A stretch of 39,832 nt of DNA from NCBI GenBank assembly GCA_947631515.1, contig CANRLP010000003.1, forward strand, positions 1 through 39,832, in the 5' to 3' direction. This document shows positions 29,923-38,087 of this stretch, piece by piece. The notes beneath the pieces are model-generated. The model was not told the origin of the DNA, made no database searches, and saw only the letters and a program-made list of their open reading frames with translations. The DNA comes from an uncultured Bacilli bacterium. Its GTDB lineage: Bacteria > Bacillota_I > Bacilli_A > RF39 > UBA660. The position numbers and the translations under genes were made by a program. Position 1 is the first letter of the stretch, and each line of letters starts with the position of its first letter.

Positions 29923-29948
29923 TTCTTGATTTTAAGAACTATTTTTTA
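29919..29948. terminator. Terminator between convergent genes
   Basis: AATAGTTCTT-N4-5-AAGAACTATT followed by T-run. Confidence 0.75.
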
Positions 29949-30152
29949 ACGTTTATTAATTACAGCTCGAAAGATTAATATTAGAACGAAAGCCCCAATA
30001 GCTATACAAAAAACAGTTAAGACGTCATCGGACATAAATCGATTTAAAAAATTATGTATATCAGCTAAAATATTAGTAAAATCGTTTTTAACATCGTGAA
30101 TAAAACTTTTAAATTCTCGAGTAAATGTTTCCAAAAAATTAGCTGTCAACAT
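29946..30152 (-). CDS. Small single-TM protein
   Basis: MLTANFLETFTREFKSF...TVFCIAIGAFVLILIFRAVINKR; ATG at 30152 with AGGAAG upstream on minus. Confidence 0.6.
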   Translation of the reverse strand: MLTANFLETFTREFKSFIHDVKNDFTNILADIHNFLNRFMSDDVLTVFCIAIGAFVLILIFRAVINKR

Positions 30153-30227
30153 AATTTCCACTTCCTAATTACATTATAATATAGTCTTGCATTTTATTCA
30201 ATTATTTGTTATTCTATTACTACATAT

Positions 30228-30304
30228 GGCGGAATTGGTGAAGTGGTTAACACGCCGGATTGTGGCTCCGGTATGCATGAGTTCGATCCTCATATTTCGC
30301 CCCA
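30228..30304 (+). tRNA. tRNA-His (GTG), CCA encoded, extra 5' G(-1)
   Basis: 8-bp acceptor GGCGGAAT/ATTTCGCC, anticodon loop ATTGTGGC, T-arm CATGAGTTCGATCCTCAT. Confidence 0.95.
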
Positions 30305-30311
30305 TAAAAGG

Positions 30312-30355
30312 TGATAAAAGCTTATAATGGAAATTATTATGAGCTTTTCTTTTTT
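30312..30355 (+). terminator. Terminator after tRNA-His
   Basis: AAAAGCTTATAAT-GGAA-ATTATTATGAGCTTTT-like stem then T-run. Confidence 0.7.
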
Positions 30356-30517
30356 TTAAGAGTTAAATTTCTATGTTTGATAAAAAAGTTATGCAAAGTT
30401 CCTTTTGGAAAAAATGTTAATGATCGTAAAATTGCTGATACTCTTCCATGCCAAAGAATTCTATAAAGTTAAAAATGATGATTGAGTTAGTAAAATAAAG
30501 CAAATCGTGAAAAAGTA

Positions 30518-30625
30518 TTGACTTAACCAATTAAAATGGTGTAATAAAAGCACTTTAGATTGTTGCAGGTGTATTTATACACTTGGTAGAGTTTTTTTCA
30601 AAAGGAAGAGTTTATCTCTTCTTTT
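30518..30625 (+). ncRNA. Candidate short non-coding transcript
   Basis: TTGACT-17/18 nt-(G)TAATAA promoter-like pair; hairpin CAGGTGTA-TTTA-TACACTTG (30566-30585); T-run; second hairpin AAGGAAGAG-TTTA-TCTCTTCTTTTT; no credible ORF. Confidence 0.3.
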
Positions 30626-30681
30626 TGCTTTATATATTTGTGTTGCAATATAAATTTGACTATAAATGATGTAGATATTAT

Positions 30682-30885
30682 TTAAATGTCTTCATCAAAT
30701 TCAGAGTCATCTATTGTTCTTTCATTCCAATCTTCTTTAAGCCATTCAAAATAATCCAATATTTCTTTTTCTGTCTTTAATTTTTTTTCTTTTATTGTAT
30801 TTAATAAAATTTCAATACATTCATCATCAATATCCTCATTTTTAAAATGATCTTTAATCATCTTTATCATTTTTGAGTCTTTCAT
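30682..30885 (-). CDS. Small acidic hypothetical protein
   Basis: MKDSKMIKMIKDHFKNEDIDDECIEILLNTIKEKK...; SD AAGGAGAT upstream of ATG 30885 (minus). Confidence 0.6.
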   Translation of the reverse strand: MKDSKMIKMIKDHFKNEDIDDECIEILLNTIKEKKLKTEKEILDYFEWLKEDWNERTIDDSEFDEDI

Positions 30886-31131
30886 ATTTCTATCTCCTTG
30901 TTTTAGCAAACTTTGAAATTATTTTATGTCTTTTATCTATGATATTCAAGTTTTTTTCTATAAATAGAAATTTCTTCCTACTTGTGTACCTATTTCTAAA
31001 TTATAATAAATTAAATGTTCTTTTTCTTATTAGATTTTAAAATTTTTTAAAATATTCTTTTTCAAATATAGGATTTTGCGAATGTGATACGATAAAAGTA
31101 TGCATAATAGTTATTCAAATCAAATTAAAAA

Positions 31132-31150
31132 TGCTATAATTGATATAGCA
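31132..31150. promoter_or_regulatory. Inverted repeat TGCTATA-N5-TATAGCA over a -10-like TATAAT
   Basis: Perfect 7-bp arms; overlaps TATAAT at 31135-31140. Confidence 0.45.
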
Positions 31151-31179
31151 CGTCAGAAAAATTAATTGGAGATGTCATT

Positions 31180-31716
31180 ATGAATAATGAATTAAATGAT
31201 TTTTATAACAAAATTTTGAATATTAGAAAAACGAGTAACATTGCAGAAAAAATCGGAGAAATTGTTACATCAGTTAAAAAAGAAATTTTAAATTTTACGG
31301 CAGATTATAGTGGTTTATGTAAATTAGCATCCCACAATATTGGCGACTCCCTAAATAATTTAGGAATTCAAAATAAAGTTATAAATACAAGAGATTTATT
31401 TGGCAATGAAGTTTATGAACACGAGTTTATTATTTGTTATTTTTATGAAAATGGGATGAATTATGTGCTTATTGATACAACTTTTTCGCAATTTGTTTTT
31501 AATGGTAAAACTTTAAATAATTATGCTTTAAAGAAGTGGCCTAGTGAAGTATTAAGTGCTTAAGAAAATGGTCAAGATCTTTTAGAACAATTGCTAGAAA
31601 AAGGCTATACTTTTATAGATAATCAAAAATTAAAATTATATTTTAATAGTTTTGGGATTAATTGCCATGAATTAACCATAGAATCTTTACTGGAAAGTAA
31701 TCAAAAAAAATTATAA
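31180..31716 (+). pseudogene. Candidate papain/transglutaminase-like cysteine protease-fold protein interrupted by one in-frame TAA (31561-31563)
   Basis: 31180-31560 then TAA, then the same frame continues ENGQDLLEQLLEKGYTFIDNQKLKLYFNSFGINCHELTIESLLESNQKKL* to 31716; possible triad C (SGLCKLAS), H (VYEHEFIICYF), D (YVLIDTTFSQF). Confidence 0.6.
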
Positions 31717-31773
31717 ACATCAAGTTTATTAAATTATATTGTCATGTTAAAATATTAATGGAAGTGATTGTTT

Positions 31774-32340
31774 ATGAATAATGCCCGAGAGCAATGGAAA
31801 GAAAAAGTTAATAAAGTTAAAGTCAAGAGAATTAGATTTATACTAACATATTTAGTTGGCCTAATTGCTTTAGATATCTTTTTATATTTTTTTGGGTATG
31901 ATTCAACAATTACTGAAGAAGAAAAATTACTGAATATAATTATGGGTAGTGTTTCTATTTTTATAATCGTCCTAATTGCTTCAAATTATATATATAAAAA
32001 ACCTAAATATTATCCACCTTGTCCCGGATGTGGGAAGATAATTTATAATATAGAAAAAGATTGTCTAAAAAAAATAGAATATCTTGGTACACAAGATAAA
32101 ACTATTTATGAAAAATTAGAATCGACGATTGATGGAAAAACAGTTTATCCAAGAGGTGGATACTCCATGCGTAATCGTGTTTTGGAACATGAAAGTAATT
32201 CGACTTATCAAATGAAATACAGCGTACCTTTAATAAAACGTTACCATATTTATAATGTTAAATATTTATGTAGTGATTGCAACACATTAATTTTTAAAAG
32301 GAAATTAGAAAGTTTAGAACCTTTAGATATTAATGATTAA
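31774..32340 (+). CDS. Membrane protein with two TM helices and CxxC pairs
   Basis: TM segments 'FILTYLVGLIALDIFLYFFGY', 'IIMGSVSIFIIVLIASNYIY'; CPGCGK and CSDC motifs. Confidence 0.65.
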   Translation: MNNAREQWKEKVNKVKVKRIRFILTYLVGLIALDIFLYFFGYDSTITEEEKLLNIIMGSVSIFIIVLIASNYIYKKPKYYPPCPGCGKIIYNIEKDCLKKIEYLGTQDKTIYEKLESTIDGKTVYPRGGYSMRNRVLEHESNSTYQMKYSVPLIKRYHIYNVKYLCSDCNTLIFKRKLESLEPLDIND

Positions 32341-33872
32341 ATAAATTCATTATATTCGTTTTGTTTATTTAAATTATTTTGATATTCATTAATTACTAAG
32401 TTCGATGTAGTAAGGAGCATGCTAGCAATAGAGCAGGCATTCATTATACTATTTAAGATTACTTCTGTAGAATCTATTACAGAAGTTTCTTTTTTATTTT
32501 CATATTTATTTAAAGATACATTATATAATATTTTGTAATTATTCTTTTTAATTTCCTTCAAAATTTCTTGATCATTTAAAGCAGCATTTTTTAATATTTG
32601 AATAAATGGTTTATCTAACGAATTTTTAAGAATTTCATCACCATCAGATTCAATGTTTAATTCTTCTTTGATTTCAAGTAAAGTAATTCCACTACCAGGT
32701 ACTATTCCTTTTTTAGCTACGTTTAGAGAGCACAATGCATCTTGATATCGCATATGTTTTTCTCTTATTTCTGTTTCTGTTAAACCACCAATTTTTATTT
32801 CTGCTAAACCATTAGTAAACATTGCTAATCTTTTTTTGCTATATTCTGTTTCATCTTTTTTTATATTTTTCTTATATAACTTTATATTTTCATTAGAAGT
32901 AAATTGCAATGTTGTTTTTTCCTTTGTTATTTCTACATGTTCACACAGTCCTAGGGAAAGTCTATTGAGATTTGTTTTAGAAAATCTAGCTTTAGCATTA
33001 GTAATAATTGAAATATCTTCTAAAAAAGTATAAGAGTTTTCTCCATACAAGGGATTTTTTAATAAAATAATTTGAGCGGTGTTATTTAAATATAAAGATA
33101 AAATAGATTGAATAAAATCTTCACTATAATCATTAGCAATTATAATTAAATTGGTTTGTTTTGCTATTATTTCGTTTAAAATTTCAGCTATTTCTTCTAA
33201 ATCATTTATTTCCTGGTTAGAAATTAATATTTTACTATTATTAAAACTTATTTTTTCCTTTTTTAAAAAATAAGGTGAAGCAAGCAAAGTTTCAAAACGA
33301 TATCCTTTGTAAAAATTTACTTCGGTTTTATTAGTATTATTATCAATAAGTTTTATGGCTGCGGTATCTTTAACTGTTATAAATGTATTGGTAAGTATTT
33401 CTCCTATTTTAGGATCGTTACTAGAAATACTAGCAATTTTAAATAAGTCATCTTTTGCAGGAATTCTATTTTTTTCTTTAATTAAAGCTATAACTTTTTT
33501 TAAAGAGTTATCAAGTTCATTTTTTAATATCATTGCTTTTTTGCCATTTTTAATTTTTTCTAAGCCATCTAAAAAGATAGATTCAAGTAAAACTAAAGTA
33601 GTGGTTGTGCCATCTCCAACAGTTTCATCGGTTTTAATGGCTGCTTCTTTGGCAAGTTCTAAAATAGTGTTGATAACTGAATCATCACTTTCAATATTTT
33701 TGGCAATAGTTACTCCATCATTGGTAATGAAAGGAGAAAAAGTAGAATGATCAATTATAGTATTATTTCCAACTGGACCTAAAGTTGTTTTAACTGTATC
33801 ACAAAGAAGAGTAATAGCTTCTTGCATTTTTTCTTGTAGTTCTGTGCCACTAACTATTTTTTTCAATCTCAT
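32337..33872 (-). CDS. Divergent GroEL/Cpn60-like chaperonin
   Basis: 'VKTTLGPVGNNTIIDHSTFSPFITNDGVTIAKNIE', 'TDETVGDGTTTTLVLLESIF', 'YKGYRFETLLASPYFLKKE', 'KIGGLTETEIREKHMRYQDALCSLNVAKKGIVPGSGITLL' align with GroEL; no C-terminal GGM tail. Confidence 0.88.
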   Translation of the reverse strand: MRLKKIVSGTELQEKMQEAITLLCDTVKTTLGPVGNNTIIDHSTFSPFITNDGVTIAKNIESDDSVINTILELAKEAAIKTDETVGDGTTTTLVLLESIFLDGLEKIKNGKKAMILKNELDNSLKKVIALIKEKNRIPAKDDLFKIASISSNDPKIGEILTNTFITVKDTAAIKLIDNNTNKTEVNFYKGYRFETLLASPYFLKKEKISFNNSKILISNQEINDLEEIAEILNEIIAKQTNLIIIANDYSEDFIQSILSLYLNNTAQIILLKNPLYGENSYTFLEDISIITNAKARFSKTNLNRLSLGLCEHVEITKEKTTLQFTSNENIKLYKKNIKKDETEYSKKRLAMFTNGLAEIKIGGLTETEIREKHMRYQDALCSLNVAKKGIVPGSGITLLEIKEELNIESDGDEILKNSLDKPFIQILKNAALNDQEILKEIKKNNYKILYNVSLNKYENKKETSVIDSTEVILNSIMNACSIASMLLTTSNLVINEYQNNLNKQNEYNEFI

Positions 33873-34614
33873 CACTCATTTCTAACATATTTTTCCAATA
33901 TTTTTTGGGCATAAAATTCATTCGGCATCGGTCATTTTTTCGCTCAGCAATACCAATTGTTTTATAAAAATTTTTCCATAATTTTTCAATTTCTTCATTT
34001 TCGCAAGTTGCCTCTATACTATCCATCTTAAAATTATTGTTATCAATAATATAAAAATTATGTTTATCATAAAGACTTAAAATTTTATGATTAGTATCTT
34101 TAATAATCCAATATTCATTTTTTAATCTATTTTTAAAATGATTACTTAAAATATCTAAAACGTCATTTTCGGGAGCAATTTCAGCATATAAAATATGATT
34201 TTTTAATTCTTTAAATCTTGTAAAACCTTTAAATTTATGCGTTTCATTAATTACTTGATGACTAATTTTTAAAGCTTTATTGACACAATTTAAGTTGCGT
34301 AGATAAAAAATTTTGTTTTGATATTTTAAAGAGTTTAATAAGAAATAATAAATTATTAATTCTTTTTCAGAATTATTAGATAGAAAAATATAATATGTAG
34401 TTTTTATAATTTCTTTTGAAGTTTTAGAAGTCCAAAAATTCATAATGTTTTTTTCCTCTATTTTAGGATTAACAATTGTATCTAAAAGCGTAGGTGAATA
34501 ATTAAGATTTTTAATATCTAAAGGTTTTATTTTATTTTTTATTAGCAATTTAATTAAAGAAAGCAAAGAAGTAAAAGTATTTTCGTAAATATAAATAGAT
34601 TCTGTTTGTTTCAT
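33850..34614 (-). CDS. DUF4130-type putative DNA metabolism protein (partner of the radical SAM protein)
   Basis: 'FKGFTRFKELKNHILYAEIAPENDVLDILSNHFKNRL', 'CRMNFMPKKYWKNMLEM' C-terminus; adjacent to the radical SAM gene. Confidence 0.8.
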   Translation of the reverse strand: MKQTESIYIYENTFTSLLSLIKLLIKNKIKPLDIKNLNYSPTLLDTIVNPKIEEKNIMNFWTSKTSKEIIKTTYYIFLSNNSEKELIIYYFLLNSLKYQNKIFYLRNLNCVNKALKISHQVINETHKFKGFTRFKELKNHILYAEIAPENDVLDILSNHFKNRLKNEYWIIKDTNHKILSLYDKHNFYIIDNNNFKMDSIEATCENEEIEKLWKNFYKTIGIAERKNDRCRMNFMPKKYWKNMLEMSDEIEKNS

Positions 34615-35822
34615 TCAAAAAGACTTAGTTGTTTATTAGTATTATTTATATGTTCTTTATCTTCTAAAACTAAATTGCTTTCAATAAATTTTTTTTCAAA
34701 GTATTCAGGATTAATAAAATACTTATGATTACATGTTATAAAATATTTGGCGCGTTTTAAGACTACTCCCATATTTTTTAAGTCTTTAAATTGGAGGGTA
34801 AAAATTTTTCTTGATGAAACAATTCTTTTGGCTGATTTAATACCTATACCTGGAATTTTTAGTAATTCTTTATAAGAACAAGTATTTATTTCTTTAGGGA
34901 ATTCATTTAAATGCCTTAAAGCAAAGTCAGATTTAGGATCGATCAAGATGTTAAAATTGGGATTGTTATTATCTAAAAGATCTTGAGTTTTAAATCCATA
35001 ATAGCGAAGTAACCAATCAGCTTGATAAAGCCTGTTTTCTCGTTTTAATGGTGGTACCATTAAGCTTGGCAATAATTTATCTTTGTTAACGGGTATATAA
35101 GCTGAATAAAAGACCCGTTTTAATTGATATTTATGATATAAATATTCACTTTTACTAATTATGTCTTTATCTGTTTCTTTGGTTGCTCCAATAATCATTT
35201 GCGTACTTTGACCTGCGGGAACATATGAAATATTTTTATTATCTTTTACATATTGCATAATCTTAGTTACTTTACTTGTTTCTTTATTGGGAGCCAATAA
35301 TTTTAATCCAGACTCCGTAGGAAGTTCGATATTGGCACTCAATTTATCTACCAAAGAACCTAACTTTTTTAAAGAAGCGGCACTGGCCCCTGGTATAGCT
35401 TTGGCATGAATATAACCTCCAAAATGATATTTATGACGCAATAATTCCATTGTTTTAATCAATAAATTCATAGTATAGTCGGGGCTTTTAATAATCCCGG
35501 AACTTAAAAATAATCCTTCAATATAATTTCTTTTATAAAAGTTAATGGTAATTTTGGCTATCTCCTCTGGGGTAAAAATAGCACGCTTTATTGTATTACT
35601 TTTCCGATTTAAACAATATTTACAATCAAAAATACAGCAATTAGTTAGCAATATTTTTAATAGCGAAATACATCTTCCATCGGAGGCAAAAGAATGACAA
35701 ATACCCGAATAGGCGGTATTACCAATACCATCTTTACTTTTTCTTATACTACCACTTGAAGAGCAGGAAGCATCATATTTAGCACTATCAGCTAGAATCT
35801 TTAATTTTTCTTGGATATTCAT
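34611..35822 (-). CDS. Putative DNA modification/repair radical SAM protein with C-terminal helix-hairpin-helix
   Basis: CIFDCKYC (CxxxCxxC), 'GLFLSSGIIKSPDYTM', 'HAKAIPGA', HhH 'LLKIPGIGIKSAKRIVSSRK'; 4-bp overlap with DUF4130 gene. Confidence 0.88.
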   Translation of the reverse strand: MNIQEKLKILADSAKYDASCSSSGSIRKSKDGIGNTAYSGICHSFASDGRCISLLKILLTNCCIFDCKYCLNRKSNTIKRAIFTPEEIAKITINFYKRNYIEGLFLSSGIIKSPDYTMNLLIKTMELLRHKYHFGGYIHAKAIPGASAASLKKLGSLVDKLSANIELPTESGLKLLAPNKETSKVTKIMQYVKDNKNISYVPAGQSTQMIIGATKETDKDIISKSEYLYHKYQLKRVFYSAYIPVNKDKLLPSLMVPPLKRENRLYQADWLLRYYGFKTQDLLDNNNPNFNILIDPKSDFALRHLNEFPKEINTCSYKELLKIPGIGIKSAKRIVSSRKIFTLQFKDLKNMGVVLKRAKYFITCNHKYFINPEYFEKKFIESNLVLEDKEHINNTNKQLSLFE

Positions 35823-35944
35823 AATGATCACCAAAATATAGTATACTATAAAATTTCAAAAAAATAAAACAATTGTTCGTCAGTTTTTACTGCCAATTTA
35901 TGTCAACGTTTGTGTGTATATGACTAAAAAGTATGTTGAAAATA

Positions 35945-35984
35945 TGAAAAAAATAATCATCAAGAATATATTTATGATGATTAT
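35945..35984 (-). terminator. Terminator for the repeat-protein operon (minus strand)
   Basis: ATAATCATCA-N12-TGATGATTAT, followed on the minus strand by a T-run. Confidence 0.75.
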
Positions 35985-36025
35985 CGTATTGGTAGGTAAG
36001 CCAAAGATCATCTTAACATCTAAAA

Positions 36026-36310
36026 TTAAATTTCGTACATAATCTCAATTAAAGATGTATCTTCTCCTAATTTATCTAAAAATTCTTCACCTAAGACTTT
36101 TTTTAAATGTTCAAATTTTTTTATAAATATTTCGTTCGGATATAAAAATAAGTCTAATGAATTTAAAAATAAATCTTTAGCGTAATATATGCCATTATTA
36201 TTTAAATAAGCAAAAATTTTATATATATTTTCAGGATTTATTTGCTTTATCAAATCTTCATCAAAATTTTCTTTTAAAATTTTTATATCTATCTCATTTA
36301 ATTCAATCAT
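36026..36310 (-). CDS. Small helical protein overlapping the 29-aa-repeat protein gene
   Basis: 94 aa; ATGA overlap (36307-36310) with the upstream gene; helix-rich, contains 'AYLNNNGIYYAKDLFLNSLDLFLYPNEIFIKKFEHLKKVLG'. Confidence 0.7.
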   Translation of the reverse strand: MIELNEIDIKILKENFDEDLIKQINPENIYKIFAYLNNNGIYYAKDLFLNSLDLFLYPNEIFIKKFEHLKKVLGEEFLDKLGEDTSLIEIMYEI

Positions 36311-37950
36311 TTTCTTTTTTCTCCATTCATAATTAGATTTTCCTCCAAATTTAATGGATATTTCCTAATTAAGTCATTAATATCGATATTATATTTTTTC
36401 TTTAATACACCTGGCTGCTTTCCAAATATTGAATTTAATTTTTCATCTATTACTAATGATATATTTAATTCATTTAAATATTGTATTAAAGCATAGTTTT
36501 GGGATGGAGAAGTCAGTAAAAATGAGGTAGTCAAGAATCTATCAATATTATAATATTCTGCAATTTGAATAGTTATAGATAATTTAGAAATCATCGATTT
36601 ACTTTTTGCTACGATTGATGAAGTCAATAACTTTTTAAATCTATCTTCTTTCCAACATTCCATTTTCAATAATTGTTGAATATCTCTCAATTTAGCATGA
36701 GCTAGTGTTTGAGACGTGAATAGTTCTGGATGACTTTTAAATTCTTTGCTTTGAATAATTTTTTGAATTTCCTCAAATTTAGCAAGAGCAAGTGTTGTTG
36801 ATGTAAATAGTTCTGGATGATTATTAAATTCCTCACTTCGGATAATTCTTTGAATCTCTTCCAATTTAGCAAGAGCAAGTGTTGTTGATGTAAATAGTTC
36901 TGGATGACTTTTAAATTCTTCACTTTGGATAATTCTTTGAATCTCTTCCAATTTAGCATAAGCTAAAGTTTCTGATGTAAATAGTTCTGGATGACTTTTA
37001 AATTCCTCACTTTGAATAATTTTTTGAATATCATCCAATTTAGCATAAGCAAGTGTTGTTGATGTAAATAGTTCTGGATGATTATTAAATTCCTTACTTT
37101 GAGTAATTCTTTGAATCTCTTCCAATTTAGTATGGGCTAAAGTTGAAGATGTAAATAGTTCCGGATGACTTTTAAATTCTTTACTTTGAATAATTTTTTG
37201 AATCTCCTCAAATTTAGCATAAGCTAAAGTTTCTGATGTAAATAGTTCCGGATATTCATTAAATTCTTTACTTTGAATAATTTTTTGAATCTCTTCAAAT
37301 TTAGCATGAGCTAAAGTTTCTGATGTAAATAGTTCTGGATGTTCTTTAAATTCTTTGCTTTGAATAATTTTTTGAATCTCCTCAAATTTAGCATGAGTAA
37401 GTGTTGTTGATGTAAATAGTTCCGGATGCTCTTTGAATTCTTTGCTTTGAATAAGCTTTTGAATCTCTTCAAATTTAGCATTATTCCAATTAACTCCGAT
37501 TGCCACGGAAAGATTTGCTGTTTTATCATAAAATGGTATGTTTAAATTTTCCACGTCTACAATTATTTTTTTGGGAACAGATAATATACTTGATATTTTA
37601 TTAATAATATTTTCATTATAATTATTTTTTACATAATTATAAGTATCTATTAAATCATTAGGTTCTGAAGATAGAACATGTAAGCAAGATTCAATGTTAT
37701 CAAAAACTATATTTTGACGTTTTAAAAAACTTACATTATATTTAATATTAGCAACATTTCTGTATAAAATACTTGGACATTTCTCAATACTACTTGGAGC
37801 AATCAATAATTCATTAATTAAATAATTTAATGTTTCATCTATATTTTGATATTCCCCTAATTTTAAAATATTATTGTTTTTATTAACAATTTTTTCAGCA
37901 TTTAATTTGTATTTTTCACATAGCATTTTTAAAGTATATTGTTCTATCAT
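36307..37950 (-). CDS. mTERF-like helical protein with nine tandem 29-aa repeats
   Basis: 547 aa; N-terminal 'LLIAPSSIEKCPSILYRNVANIKYNVSFLKRQNI' and C-terminal 'FGKQPGVLKKKYNIDINDLIRKYP' resemble mTERF helical motifs; central repeats KFEEIQKIIQSKEFKSHPELFTSxTLAHA. Confidence 0.75.
   Translation of the reverse strand: MIEQYTLKMLCEKYKLNAEKIVNKNNNILKLGEYQNIDETLNYLINELLIAPSSIEKCPSILYRNVANIKYNVSFLKRQNIVFDNIESCLHVLSSEPNDLIDTYNYVKNNYNENIINKISSILSVPKKIIVDVENLNIPFYDKTANLSVAIGVNWNNAKFEEIQKLIQSKEFKEHPELFTSTTLTHAKFEEIQKIIQSKEFKEHPELFTSETLAHAKFEEIQKIIQSKEFNEYPELFTSETLAYAKFEEIQKIIQSKEFKSHPELFTSSTLAHTKLEEIQRITQSKEFNNHPELFTSTTLAYAKLDDIQKIIQSEEFKSHPELFTSETLAYAKLEEIQRIIQSEEFKSHPELFTSTTLALAKLEEIQRIIRSEEFNNHPELFTSTTLALAKFEEIQKIIQSKEFKSHPELFTSQTLAHAKLRDIQQLLKMECWKEDRFKKLLTSSIVAKSKSMISKLSITIQIAEYYNIDRFLTTSFLLTSPSQNYALIQYLNELNISLVIDEKLNSIFGKQPGVLKKKYNIDINDLIRKYPLNLEENLIMNGEKRK
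36694..37476 (-). repeat. Nine tandem 87-bp (29-codon) coding repeats; a degenerate tenth follows from 36693 downwards
   Basis: Counted from the translation and the DNA; unit boundaries set at the K[FL]EEIQ motif. Confidence 0.93.
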
Positions 37951-38087
37951 TTTCTCACCTTTTTATTACTAAATTTATTATAGCTTATTATACTAAAGGA
38001 TTGTTTTTATTGCAATTTGTTTGGAAAATCACATAAATAAGTATAACATTATTATTTATTTATCAAACTAATAGTGAGGTATATATT

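Noticed and set aside
30355-30520. Possible decayed coding sequence after tRNA-His
   Set aside because: Short frames only (e.g. KSYAKFLLEKMLMIVKLLILFHAKEFYKVKNDD) with no recognisable family; not supportable as a pseudogene call.
32836-33750. Plus-strand ORFs opposite the chaperonin gene
   Set aside because: Antisense to a gene with clear GroEL motifs.
36694-37476. Possible CRISPR array
   Set aside because: Repeats are contiguous 87-bp units in frame with a 547-aa ORF; there are no unique spacers and no cas genes.
36702-37529. Alternate-frame minus-strand ORFs (36702-36959, 37311-37529) in the repeat gene
   Set aside because: They are frame-shifted shadows of the 87-bp coding repeats; the 36307-37950 frame is the long continuous one.
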